From contig JAHWDD010000005.1 of assembly GCA_023897205.1 (NCBI GenBank), positions 4,588,001 to 4,652,000 on the forward strand: a stretch of DNA of 64,000 nucleotides, in the 5' to 3' direction. The DNA is from Exophiala sp. HKRS030. Taxonomy: Eukaryota > Ascomycota > Eurotiomycetes > Chaetothyriales > Herpotrichiellaceae. The notes beneath the pieces are model-generated. The model did not search any database, had not been told where the DNA came from, and saw nothing but the letters and a program-made list of their open reading frames with translations. Below, in pieces: positions 46,412 through 56,123 of this stretch (its first letter is position 1; each line of letters opens with the position of its first letter). The translations under genes were made by a program, and so were the position numbers.

Positions 46412-47948
46412 ATGGCTACCGTCGCACAGTCTCCCGCTTCTGTCTCCAGCGCCGCCGTCAATGGTGATGTTCAAGATTTGCCCCCACCAGCGCCAATGCA
46501 GAAGAAATCCAAAGCCAAAAAGGAAAAGCAACTCAGTGCCGAGGAAAATGCCAAACTCGTCCAAGCAAGACTTTCTCAGCTCGAGCAAGAAAAGGCCGGC
46601 GAGAAAAACCAGCAAGCAGAAGTTGATCGGGAAGTGAAAAAGGCCACGAGAGATCTCAATGATCTTATGAACAGTGTCGAGGGTCCCATGAACCGTCTCG
46701 ACGTCGTCCAGAGGAAATATGAGGAACTTCTCGCCGAAATGAAGAAGCTCGAACGTGATCATGCCAAAAGCAAGAAACGCGGGATCAGCTGCAAAAGGAC
46801 TCGGACAAGGCAAAAACAGAACACAACAAGACCGCTACCATGAAAGATAAGCTAGAGAAGCTGTGTAGGGAGCTTACTAAAGAAAATAAAAAATTAAAGG
46901 ACGAGAACAAGAAACTAGAAGAGACGGAGAAACAGGCACGAGAGGACATCAACGATCGTATGGATCAGATGCTATATGATGTTCAAGATGTCATGAATTC
47001 CAAAACCGCCACTCACTCGGAAAATCTACATCTAGAGCTCGACGAACTGTATGTATACTGCGGATATGGACCCGTACAACCTCATACTAACCTCCTTGCA
47101 GATTCAAAACCAGATGCAAGGTTCTAGCCGATCAAGCCGAAATTCGTGAAACTCACTTCAAAGCCATCCTCCGGCACAAAGATGCTGAGATCGCGCATCT
47201 ACAGGCCAAACATGAGGTGGAACGACGTCGAGCAGATGCCGAGGCCGCTCGTTGTAGGACGCTGACCGGACAAGTTTCCACCTTCTCCCATACCGAAGCC
47301 GAATTGCGGTCCCAGCTCAATATCTATGTAGAGAAGTTCAAACAGGTTAGTTCTTCGACTCCCTTCTTTCCGCCCCATCTCTCCTACCCTGTGCTTCCCT
47401 ATCCAATTTCTATATGTTCGATACAGTAGCTGAAAATTCTGTGGCTCACACTACAGCAGGTGGAAGATACCCTCAACAACAGCAACGAACTCTTCCTCAC
47501 CTTTAGGAAAGAAATGGAAGAGATGTCGAAGAAAACAAAGAGACTGGAAAAGGAAAATCTAACTCTTACTCGCAAGCATGATCAAACCAACAGGAATATC
47601 TTGGAAATGGCCGAGGAGCGAACACGTGATAAGGACGATCTGGAGCGACTTCGCAAACAAGAACAACAGATGCGAAATATCATCAAATCCATGCAGGAGC
47701 AGGGTCGTGGTGGTCCCATCGAACAACAACTGGTTGACGAGGAAGGTACCGAAAGTGAATACGACGAAGAATATGAGGACGATGATGAAGACGATGACGA
47801 AGGTAGTTACGAAGCTGAGGAAGAATTGGCGGCCGAGATCATCAGCAAGCCTGTCTTCGGTCCTGTACCACCACCGGAAATGTTGTCGGCCAAGGCAAAT
47901 GGGCAGCGTGGAGCTAGTGGCCCCGCCGTGAACGGTATTAGGCACTGA
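46412..47948 (+). CDS. Taxilin-family coiled-coil protein (frameshifted in this assembly)
   Basis: Introns lie at 47049-47101 and 47346-47459; corrected length is 456 aa. The product is almost wholly coiled coil: an N-terminal AQARL-like LVQARLSQLEQEKAG, then KDKLEKLCRELTKENKKLKDEN, FKTRCKVLADQAEIRETHF and YVEKFKQVEDTLNNSNELFLTFRKEMEEMSKKTKRLEKEN, which are hallmarks of taxilins, proteins that bind free syntaxins and affect vesicle traffic. The C-terminal tail is acidic (EDDDEDDDEGSYEAEEE). At 46781-46783 a G run lacks one base: adding it converts an early stop into RDQLQKDSDKAKTEHNKTATMKDKLEKL. The second intron ends in CAGCAG, a tandem acceptor that would add or remove one Gln. Confidence 0.85.
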
Positions 47949-48174
47949 AGCCCTTTGTCTTGACTTGTACATGTCGTCCCACGCATTTATTGCTGTTGCG
48001 CTCGTATCATACGTCCATCAGTCACTTGAATATATATGCCTTTGAGCCAGTATTCTCCGCGCTTCCTAAGTCTCAATTGACATTTTCAACTATAACACCA
48101 AAACTCCAGCCTGAATGCTTTTCGCTTATACAGAAGACCAACGCGTGCTGTTTCCGTCTACAGTATTATGTTTG
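47949..48174. other. Convergent 3' gap, taxilin to nitronate monooxygenase
   Basis: Only 226 bp; it holds the two 3' ends. Nothing else was seen. Confidence 0.4.
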
Positions 48175-49313
48175 CTACAATTTACTTCTGCCACCCTCGA
48201 TGAAAGTCGCACCGAGTTTCAACTGCTGCACGGCCAGCCGCACCATATCCTCGAGAATATCCTTTGCGGGCCTGATATCTTGGATAATGGCTGCAACTTG
48301 TCCCATCAAAAATGGCATGTCGACTTCATTCTCCTGCTCAAGGTCATACATCATGGGCACGATACCTTTGTCGGTTAACTCCTTGATGCGAGCCGGCTGC
48401 TCCTCCCACTTGCGCACATAATCGTTCAGCTTCATGCGTAGAGGTCGGCCGCTGACCACCAGCGTGCGAGTGGTGTCGGTGAAGTCGGCGCTGACGACAG
48501 CTTCCTTGTGTAGGCGTGATGCACCGGACTCCTCGGCCGTTACGAACCGTGTTCCCACCCATACGCCAGCGGCGCCTTGCATCAGGGACGACGCCAGGCT
48601 GCGGCCATCGTAGATGCCTCCTGCAGCGACAACGAGAGCCGGCTCACCCGTCAGTGGAGACTTGTACTTTTTGGCAACATCGACGACCGCAGGTATTAGG
48701 ATCGAGTTGGCAATATCTCCTGTGTGTCCGCCACCTTCGGTCCCCTGAGCGCAGACGATGTCGACGCCAGCTTGGAGAGCCTTCTCTGCGTGTTTCGGCG
48801 CTCCCACCATGTTCATGACAAGGATACCGGCTTCATGGAGTCGCTTTATCGTGCGTGCTGGAGGCACACCGACTGCCGAGACGAAGATTTTCGCACCATT
48901 TTTGATTGTCACTTCGATCAACTCGTCCAGTTGCCCGTGCGTGTAGTCATGGTTGGTCTTGCGCGCGGATCCACCCACTTGTGGGAGTGCTAGGTCAACG
49001 CCGAAGGGTAGTGAAGGATCAGAAAGATTCGCCTTGAGTTCATCGATAATCTAGTCTGAATTAGCAAAGCGATTGAAGAGAGGCGTCCAGCATAAGAGCA
49101 CGGAGCTTGGGAGGTAACAGTTGTCGGTGTTCGTACCTCTTGAAGTTGTGTCGGTGTGTAGCCCAATCCCCCGATTGTACCGATGCCACCTGCGTTGGAT
49201 ACTGCAGCGGCGAGAGGTCCTCCTGATGTCCTTGCCATTCCTGCAAGCATGATGGGGTATTTTATCCCCAGCAGCTTGGTGAGCGGAGTGTTGAGTGCTG
49301 GTACGGAAGACAT
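48175..49313 (-). CDS. Nitronate monooxygenase (2-nitropropane dioxygenase family)
   Basis: Two exons, 49313-49137 and 49050-48175, separated by an 86-bp phase-0 intron (GTACGA...ACTAG), giving 350 aa. The FMN-dependent TIM-barrel pattern is complete: YPIMLAGMAR, SNAGGIGTIGG at the first FMN loop, VSAVGVPPARTIKRLHEAG, AQGTEGGGHTGD with the conserved His, LVVAAGGIYDGRSLASSLMQGAAGVWVGTRFV at the phosphate site. These enzymes oxidise alkyl nitronates such as propionate 3-nitronate, a toxic metabolite, and are usually cytosolic; no targeting signal is seen. The intron falls between QLQE and IIDELK, keeping the barrel intact. Confidence 0.9.
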
Positions 49314-49827
49314 GGTGCCTGATGGACGTGATGAGGAGGTTTAATGGCGTGCAAGATAGTTGAAGGGAGCAAAGAAAAAGAGAGTCAGCACCGAAGATTA
49401 GCGTTTAAAATCAGAGACAATGCTTCCAATGCAGAAATCAAAGTACACAATCTCGGGCATAGGGTACAGTATTAAAGTCGATCAACAGGTGAGATGGAAT
49501 TGAAAGTGTGGGGTCGGCTGAAGCGAGAACGAGCCGAGGCTGGTTCTTTGAGTCGCCATGGTCAGACTCTGCAGCACTTTGTCAACGGCACCAACCTTTA
49601 CTGGAGTGAGGATGTCTTTACTCGGGCAGTAATATCCGGGACCATCCTGGATGGCAGAGTGTTCGCAACTATGCCTCGTGTTATGAAACTAGACAAGACT
49701 TGCGAGGAATAATCCGAAAGACAAGATATCTTCATGAATGGAAGACAGTGAACTCGTAGTTATGTGAATCGATATAGGTCATGTGACTCTCTACGACAGA
49801 TGTAGCACGTGACCAATTTACGCCCGG

Positions 49828-49833
49828 ACGCGT
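49828..49833. promoter_or_regulatory. MCB element (ACGCGT) upstream of POL31
   Basis: A palindromic ACGCGT 168 bp before the POL31 ATG. It is the MluI cell-cycle box bound by MBF in yeasts. Confidence 0.55.
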
Positions 49834-49875
49834 CTTGACTCCAAAGCGTTATGCGGCGTGTCTTGATCTCCAACC

Positions 49876-49881
49876 ACGCGT
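49876..49881. promoter_or_regulatory. Second MCB element (ACGCGT) upstream of POL31
   Basis: A second ACGCGT, 120 bp before the POL31 ATG and 48 bp from the first. Paired MCBs are characteristic of S-phase replication genes. Confidence 0.55.
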
Positions 49882-49995
49882 CACTGCGATTTACTTTAAT
49901 CTTCAATTGCTGTACCACATTGAAATGTCCCGCAGAATGTACAATTGTTAAGCCATCAGATACGCACACATAGCCTGCTTCCTCCACACTCGATC

Positions 49996-51513
49996 ATGGC
50001 GCCTATTCAGGGCTTTCTCCGTCCTTACAACAAGGACGAGCAGTTTAAGGTGCTAAGTCGACAAACCTCTACCTACAATCCGTTATACTCCTACAGGCTC
50101 CCTCGTGGGGAAACCAAGCAATACCTTCAACAGTATGGCGACATGTATTTCTTGAGATTGGCCAAGTTGAAACCCGTCGTCGAAAAGATTGCCCAGGATG
50201 ATTGGGACGACTTCGAAATTGCTGGTGAGAAAGCGCAACGGGTTGAAAGAGTCTTGGATGTCAGACAAGGACAACTCTGCTGGGTGGTCGGAACAGTCTA
50301 CATGGATATGCCACTGAAACCAAATATTCTGGAAGATATTTCTAAAGAGCACTGGATTGCTGGGCCTCCTCCTCGAAGATCTTATTTTACTGTCGATGGT
50401 GAAACGCAAGTAATGCTGGAAGACGAATCTGGTCGCCTTCGACTAACAGGCGCAATGTTAAAGAACACATTACTTGTTACTGGTGTCATTGTGGCAGCTT
50501 TAGGTACCGAGAATGCAAATGGCGACTTCGAAGTTCTGGACATGCACATTCCGGAGCTCCCTAGACAGCCAGAGCGCTACGAGCGAGACGACGAAGAGGA
50601 TGATGACAGCAAGATGGAGGTAGACGGTCAACCACGGAAGAAAATTGCCCTGATATCTGGACTCGATATCTCTGGTACAGAAGCCGACACATTGTCTCTT
50701 TCTCTGCTCTCAGAGTATCTTCTCGGTGAGGCACTTAGTTCGCCGGATCAATCTTCATCTAGCATCATCACACGACTTGTGATCGCTGGCAATAGCATTG
50801 CAAGTGATACCATAATCAATGCCCCACCCCAAGACCCAACTCAAAAGCCATCTCATAATACCAAAAAATACGGCTACGACGCCGCCGCTTATAACCCCAC
50901 ACCGACCCAACATCTCGACGCTTTTCTCTCTGAGCTTCTGCCTACAATTCCCATCTCCATCATGGCCGGAGAGCAGGATCCTGCTAATTCCTCCCTGCCA
51001 CAACAACCAATCCATCCCGCTATGTTTCCTCACTCTCGCGCTTACGCTTCCAGCAATGTCAATGACCCCAAAGAGGACGACGAGCCTGGATGGTTCGACT
51101 CGATTACAAACCCTTGGGATGGAGATATAGCAGGTTGGCGATTTATGGGAAACTCCGGCCAGCCAGTCGACGATGTGTTAAGATACGTGGACGTCCCTGA
51201 GCCCATTTCCACAGACGGGCGGCTTGAAGTCATGGAGTCGATGTTACGCTGGCGTTGTGGTGCTCCAACCGCCCCAGACACATTGTGGTGTTATCCATTT
51301 CAAGATCGAGATCAGTTTGTGCTCGAGCAATGTCCGCATGTGTTTTTCGTCGGCAACCAACCGCAATTTGAAACGACAGTCATTGACGGCCCTGGGGGCG
51401 CTCAAGTGCGGCTAATCACAATTCCTAAATTCAGCGAAACGGGAGAACTGGTCCTCGTCGATGTAGAGACTTTAGAAGTCGAGCTCATCAAGTTCGAAGT
51501 TTATCAAGGTTGA
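49996..51513 (+). CDS. POL31: DNA polymerase delta small (B) subunit
   Basis: A single-exon 505-aa protein, the POLD2/Pol31/Cdc1 subunit that tethers the catalytic and third subunits of the replicative polymerase delta. Landmarks include QYGDMYFLRLAKLKPVV near residue 50, LDVRQGQLCWVVGTVYMDMPLKPNILEDI, the OB-fold segment with RLRLTG, and KKIALISGLDISG opening the inactive calcineurin-like phosphoesterase domain, followed by TRLVIAGNSI, PISIMAGEQDPAN, the block PLHPAMFPHSR-like PIHPAMFPHSRAY, and CPHVFFVGNQPQFET near the end. The start at 49996 (MAPIQGFLRPYNKDEQF) is preferred over an upstream in-frame ATG at 49945. Two MCB boxes upstream suggest S-phase expression. Confidence 0.93.
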   Translation: MAPIQGFLRPYNKDEQFKVLSRQTSTYNPLYSYRLPRGETKQYLQQYGDMYFLRLAKLKPVVEKIAQDDWDDFEIAGEKAQRVERVLDVRQGQLCWVVGTVYMDMPLKPNILEDISKEHWIAGPPPRRSYFTVDGETQVMLEDESGRLRLTGAMLKNTLLVTGVIVAALGTENANGDFEVLDMHIPELPRQPERYERDDEEDDDSKMEVDGQPRKKIALISGLDISGTEADTLSLSLLSEYLLGEALSSPDQSSSSIITRLVIAGNSIASDTIINAPPQDPTQKPSHNTKKYGYDAAAYNPTPTQHLDAFLSELLPTIPISIMAGEQDPANSSLPQQPIHPAMFPHSRAYASSNVNDPKEDDEPGWFDSITNPWDGDIAGWRFMGNSGQPVDDVLRYVDVPEPISTDGRLEVMESMLRWRCGAPTAPDTLWCYPFQDRDQFVLEQCPHVFFVGNQPQFETTVIDGPGGAQVRLITIPKFSETGELVLVDVETLEVELIKFEVYQG

Positions 51514-51570
51514 AGGCTACGAGCAGGGGCGTCACGAATTATGATGAATGTGAAAAGAAAGTTACAAGGT

Positions 51571-51940
51571 TTACGCTTCGCGATACCCGAAGGAGTCATC
51601 GATAAAGAGATCATAGCCACCATCTCCTCCAGAAATGGAGTCTCCAGAGGCATAGCCGTGTATACTGAATTGACGGAATGATCTTGACTGCAATCGACAA
51701 ACCAAAGTTTCGCACCCACCTGAAGAGTCTTTCTAGAACGACCTACGCACCGTTTTCGCGCTACTCTCAATCCACGAGCCGCAAGCAACAACCGCCGCAC
51801 TCGTTCCCGCCATTACGGCCTTCACAACAGCATACGCTCTCAGCAACCTTGCATGTTCTTGTGATCCACGAGCGGAAAATAGCCTGGCTGTAGCCCAGGT
51901 CGGGGAGCGATCATCAGCTCCATAATACGGACTATCTCAC
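51571..51940 (-). CDS. Probable small spliced gene, 5' end unresolved
   Basis: On the minus strand an open frame from about 51940 encodes SPYYGADDRSPTWATAR, then LFSARGSQEHARLLRAY and AVVKAVMAGTSAAVVACGSW. A GTGCGT donor and TTGCAG acceptor bound a 63-bp phase-0 intron (about 51767-51705). Exon 2 continues RQFSIHGYASGD and ends FIDDSFGYREA with TAA at 51571-51573. Composition and exact phasing look genuine, and the alanine-rich stretch could be a membrane helix. The start codon is not visible: a stop precedes SPYY, so a 5' exon or an indel is missing. I do not recognise the family. It converges on POL31 with 57 bp between stops. Confidence 0.35.
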
Positions 51941-52752
51941 ATACAAATGCACCCTGCTGTTCCGCCGAGTCTCCAGGACGAGACACAGAATGAGAAGTAG
52001 TTCCAATGTTGGTATACCATACGCTCAGGGGGCCGTGTATCGAGCTGAAGAATATCGTAGCCTGCAGAGCTATATATACTTGGGTCTATCCGGGTATGTG
52101 TTGATATACCAGCTGTTGAGCCACTGTAGATGACATAGCTCGCAATGTAACAAATACGGCCTGTAATGGGCTCAAGAAAGGCAAGGACACTGAGCACCTT
52201 CCTCGGGCTGGCATTATCGAATGTACCGTACTCAGGCACATTTTTGGACTTGCCACCTTATGCAGTGAAGAGGACGCACACGAGGACTTTTAATCTTGTG
52301 GGAACGGATTGATGCAAGGAACATGTTAGCAGACACCTATTTTTCAAGCATGCCAGCATGAACACTTAGTCATGTACTAAAATGAATGTGTTCAGATGCA
52401 TATTATACAAGCTGTCACCGACTCTTTACTGATGCCCGTTAGTGCTTCGATCCTGGCTCTCAAAGCTGGACATGGCTGGCTTTTGGTCTTCTCCTCTTAT
52501 GCTACATACATTTTTTCCAACGCATGAACTCCAGGCTGCTCCAAACCCGCATTCCAGTGGTAGTGATTATTGATGATGTCCGACAAGTGATCCCATTCCG
52601 TGTCGCAAACAAACGTTTCCAAGCAGACACCCAAACGAAAGCTGGGCTACTCAAACGCACTACAGAGCATGTTGATACACCTCAATTGAACAGCAAACTC
52701 GGCATCAATCCAGGTCTCACATCGGTGTGGAAATGATCCGTGCGGATGGTTC
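51941..52752. other. Intergenic upstream of the small gene and downstream of RAD53
   Basis: A 100-codon minus-strand frame at 51937-52239 has no recognisable family and may belong to the 5' part of the small gene. Otherwise nothing supported. Confidence 0.35.
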
Positions 52753-54895
52753 TCACTTCTTCTTTCTCCCTTTCACTTTTGATTTCGATGTCTCCTTTGG
52801 CACTTCTTCTGGCAAATATCGTGATGAGACGTCGTTGTCGAACAATTGCATGTCTCCTTTTCCACCCATACCCATGAATTCGGCCTCTTGTCGATGGGCA
52901 GCTGGATGCTCTTCTGTCTTCTTTCCATCACCTGTTGCTGGCCTAACAACTTTGCCTTCGGGATTCTTGTCCCAGACTTTCACTCGTGCAGGGCTTCCGG
53001 GGATTGCGCTCGCCATACCTGGTATTGAGTTGCCGTTGACCTCAACCACCTTACTGACCTTGATATCATTGATATTCGCAAGCAAGGTTCTCTCTCGTTG
53101 TATTTTCCGCTTGGAAAAGTCTAACTCTGACAACTTACCAGTGATCCCATCTGTCGAGTCTGCAGGGTTGATGAAGCCAACGTTGCGAGTCCAGGGATGC
53201 TCAAGACACTCGTCGATCGTGATGCGTTTCGCAACATCTACCGTCAGCATGCGATCGATCAAATCAAGGGCTGGGTCTCCAACGCTATCCCAGTATGGAG
53301 AAGGATAGTCGAAACGGCCCATCTTGATCTGCTGCGCGAGAGTATAGGGATTTTCGCGGGAATAGAGCTCATCAGAGAATGGTGGGAAGCCACACAAGCA
53401 GATGTAAAGTACCACACCCAAGGACCATACATCAACTGCGCGAGTATATTTTCTGTGGCGTGTGTTTTCAAGAATCTCTGGAGCAACATCTACACAAGAG
53501 TCAGACGGCAGTGGGTCGCGAGAATGGATCAATGGTTGTCAACTTACAGCTTGGAGTACCACATAAAGTGGTAGTGAATGATTCCTCTCCGATGATTTTG
53601 GCCAATCCAAAGTCTGCCAGTTTTACCGAGAAATCTTTGTCTGTTAGGAGAATGTTTTCCGGTTTGATATCTCGATGGACAATATTCCGTTCATGAAGGT
53701 ATTTCGTGCCTTGGAATAATTGGATGAAAACCTTCCGCGTCTCCGCTTCTGTTAACTTTTGCTTCGTCACGATCAGATTGAACAATTCTCCCTCTGCTGC
53801 AAGCTCGAGGACGAGGAAGACACCGTCTGGTTCATCAAAGGTCTCTTTTAAACACAGGACGTTCGGATGGCTGACACTCATGAGAACGGCAATTTCTTGC
53901 TGAAGTCCTTCCGTCTGTGATCGCTGTGAATCTCCCATGCGCCTTTCGAATTTCTTGACAGCAAATTTGAAACCACTTGATCTCTCTACGCAGAGATAAA
54001 CTGTTGCAAAATGGCCCTTTCCAAGTTGCTGCAGAATGCGATAACGTGAATTGAAGGCGGTCGAATCACGCTTCTTCGGGTAGCGGAAGACAAATCTGGT
54101 CTCGTCGAGGATGGTAATTTCGTCTCCGTCTTCGAGCTCTCGTCGTTTGTTCCGACCGACAATCTGTTCATTGACAAAGGTACCATTACTGGAGAGGTCT
54201 TCAAGAACAGCAATTATATCTCCGTTTCGTGTCTCGTTGAACAGCAGACAATGCCTGTTGGAAATTGTCGGTATGTCTAGGACCATGTCGCACTCTGGGT
54301 GCCTTCCTATCAAGTAACCTCCCGAGGGAAATCCAACATTCATTTTCTCTGACTCGTACTCGATTTCATCTCTTCCAAGATCTTGGGGTCCATGCCGTCT
54401 ACTCTTGACCGTCTTTCTCGCGATTTCAAGAGGCTTTGCAGGTGCAGGACAAAATGCTCTTCTTCTCAGGACCAACCGATGACCCGCGCCGGTGGTAGGA
54501 AACAAATAGCCCCATTTCCCATCTTCATCGTCCAGATCCGTCTCAATGTCTCTAGGTGGATATACAAATTGCGACAATGTCTGAGTATCTTGAGGAGGCG
54601 AAGAGAGAGCGTAGAGGTGAGGTGAGGACTGAGGAGTTACATGGCGAATTTGACTCGGACGGCCCTCAGGTGGACTTGCGGTCTGCTCTTTATAAGGCTC
54701 CGTAATGGTAGACTCTTGAGCAGTCAAGGGCGACGGCAGGTACTGCTCTTTCAGAGGTGTTTGTGAAGCAGGGTCTTTGGGTATCTGAGAAGATAGCCTC
54801 TCGGACCTTCGCACCTTCTTATTGTCATGGTCTTCACCGGTGCTATGCTGGGGGAACGTCAGGCTTGGGAAGGTGAAGAAGGACTCAGGTGACAA
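52753..54895 (-). CDS. RAD53: RAD53/CHK2-type checkpoint kinase with one FHA domain
   Basis: Two exons, 54895-53548 and 53489-52753, 694 aa. The 58-bp phase-1 intron (GTAAGT...TGTAG) lies inside the kinase, between LCGTPS and YVAPEIL. Residues 35-110 contain several SQ/TQ sites (SSQ, ASQ, PSQ, DTQ, LSQ), a cluster suited to Mec1/Tel1 phosphorylation. The FHA domain spans about 190-260 (LIGRHPECD, ISNRHC, DLSSNGTFVN). The kinase starts near 283: GKGHFATVY, VKKFE, IVHRDIKPENILL, DFGLAK, then DVWSLGVVLYICLCGFPPFS. The tail ends in a basic SKSKVKGRKKK that could act as nuclear signal. A single FHA domain, unlike the two in budding yeast Rad53, is usual for filamentous fungi and for Cds1/Chk2. It relays DNA damage and replication stress signals. 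Confidence 0.93.
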
Positions 54896-56123
54896 ACCCT
54901 GTTGCGCTTGAGGCTACTTTTCTCCTTTCTGGGCGGCATGTGATCGACACAAATGTGGTTGTTAATCCCCGGTTGGATCTTTGTGTGGAATGGTTTGTCG
55001 ATGACTTGCTGGCTTCGAGTGCGGAGGAAGTAAGTCTGCCGAAACCGCTGTAGATGTCAAGAGCGCAGGCCGATAGCTTATCGGTTTGCCCTCTGAGCTG
55101 TAGAAGAATGTGAACTTGAATATTGTATTCCAACACTGGCTGGGGTTCAATATTTACTCAGCACAGAGAAGACGTGAGCATGAACAGATCAGGTGCGAGT
55201 TGGTAACTCCCCAACTTTACACAGCGGGTTTCGCAAAGACTCCGGCTGGGGTTACGGCGAATCACAGGACGACAAACTCAGTCTCTACCAGTAGCTAGTC
55301 TCGAGTCTCACTTTTGAGAAGCCAGCACAATGAGTACAACAGACTCTTGTCATGTTGTCACCAGTGACTCAGGAGTAAAAAGGACTGGCACGAGGTGCAC
55401 TACCACGCACGGGGTCGCGAGGCTGATCGTCGGATTTCTCTAGGATTGATCATTTCGTTGGCAAAGGGGGAATCCTTCGACCCTTAGCGTGCACAAATAT
55501 GTTGATCGCTAAGCGAATTGGGCAGTCTCGCGGATTACAGGCTGCACAGCCAGGCAACTGTTGAGGCAACAACTGACCACTACGGAGACTGAAGGAGGCA
55601 TAAGGCAAACGCTGTAGGAGTGAACGCGTCTTTTTCAATCTGAAGTCCCATAGCAGCACTGACACGAAGTTGCAGTAGGTGCAAAGTACCACCAGAAGAG
55701 GTGGAAGTGCAAGGGCATGGGGCTCACGGGGCTCCACGTGTTGGACGTGGACCTCATACTCGGTTACGGGGTTACCATTATTCCGAGAATTGCAAGGCTA
55801 AGGCTCTCGTGGCTCTCCTCCAATGACTTAGCAACTACCTATGTACTCGTGGGTGCGCCACGGTCCGCAAGGCTCGCTCGCTACTCCATCCGATCCGCGT
55901 CCATCCAGGATTCCAGAATTGTGATATTACGCTTAAACAATACGCATTTTACTTGCCCTCACTTAAGCTCTGGACATCGTCTACTGATTGTCTAAGCAAA
56001 CTCTCTCTCATGATTTGGTAGCCAGCAGTCTTCCCTAAATGCTGCACATAGCACCAACGGCTTCAGAGCAATGAATGTAGTTGCTATGATTTATTGAATA
56101 CTACTTCGGCACAGTTTACCACA
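54896..56123. promoter_or_regulatory. Divergent promoter, RAD53 / STT4
   Basis: A 1.2-kb divergent gap with no supported gene. One ACGCGT (MCB-like) hexamer lies at 55624-55629, 729 bp from the RAD53 start and 495 bp from STT4, too distant to assign with confidence. Confidence 0.45.

Larger units (their letters stand above)
49314..49995. promoter_or_regulatory. Divergent promoter, nitronate monooxygenase / POL31
   Basis: A 682-bp gap. Besides the two MluI boxes listed separately, it contains a GCACGTGAC site at about 49805-49813. No gene is supported. Confidence 0.5.

Noticed and set aside
54885..55136. N-terminal extension or second gene upstream of RAD53
   Set aside because: A different frame with no match to kinase N-termini; best read as 5' leader.
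55624..55629. ACGCGT as a RAD53 or STT4 MCB
   Set aside because: A single hexamer more than 490 bp from either start is expected by chance.
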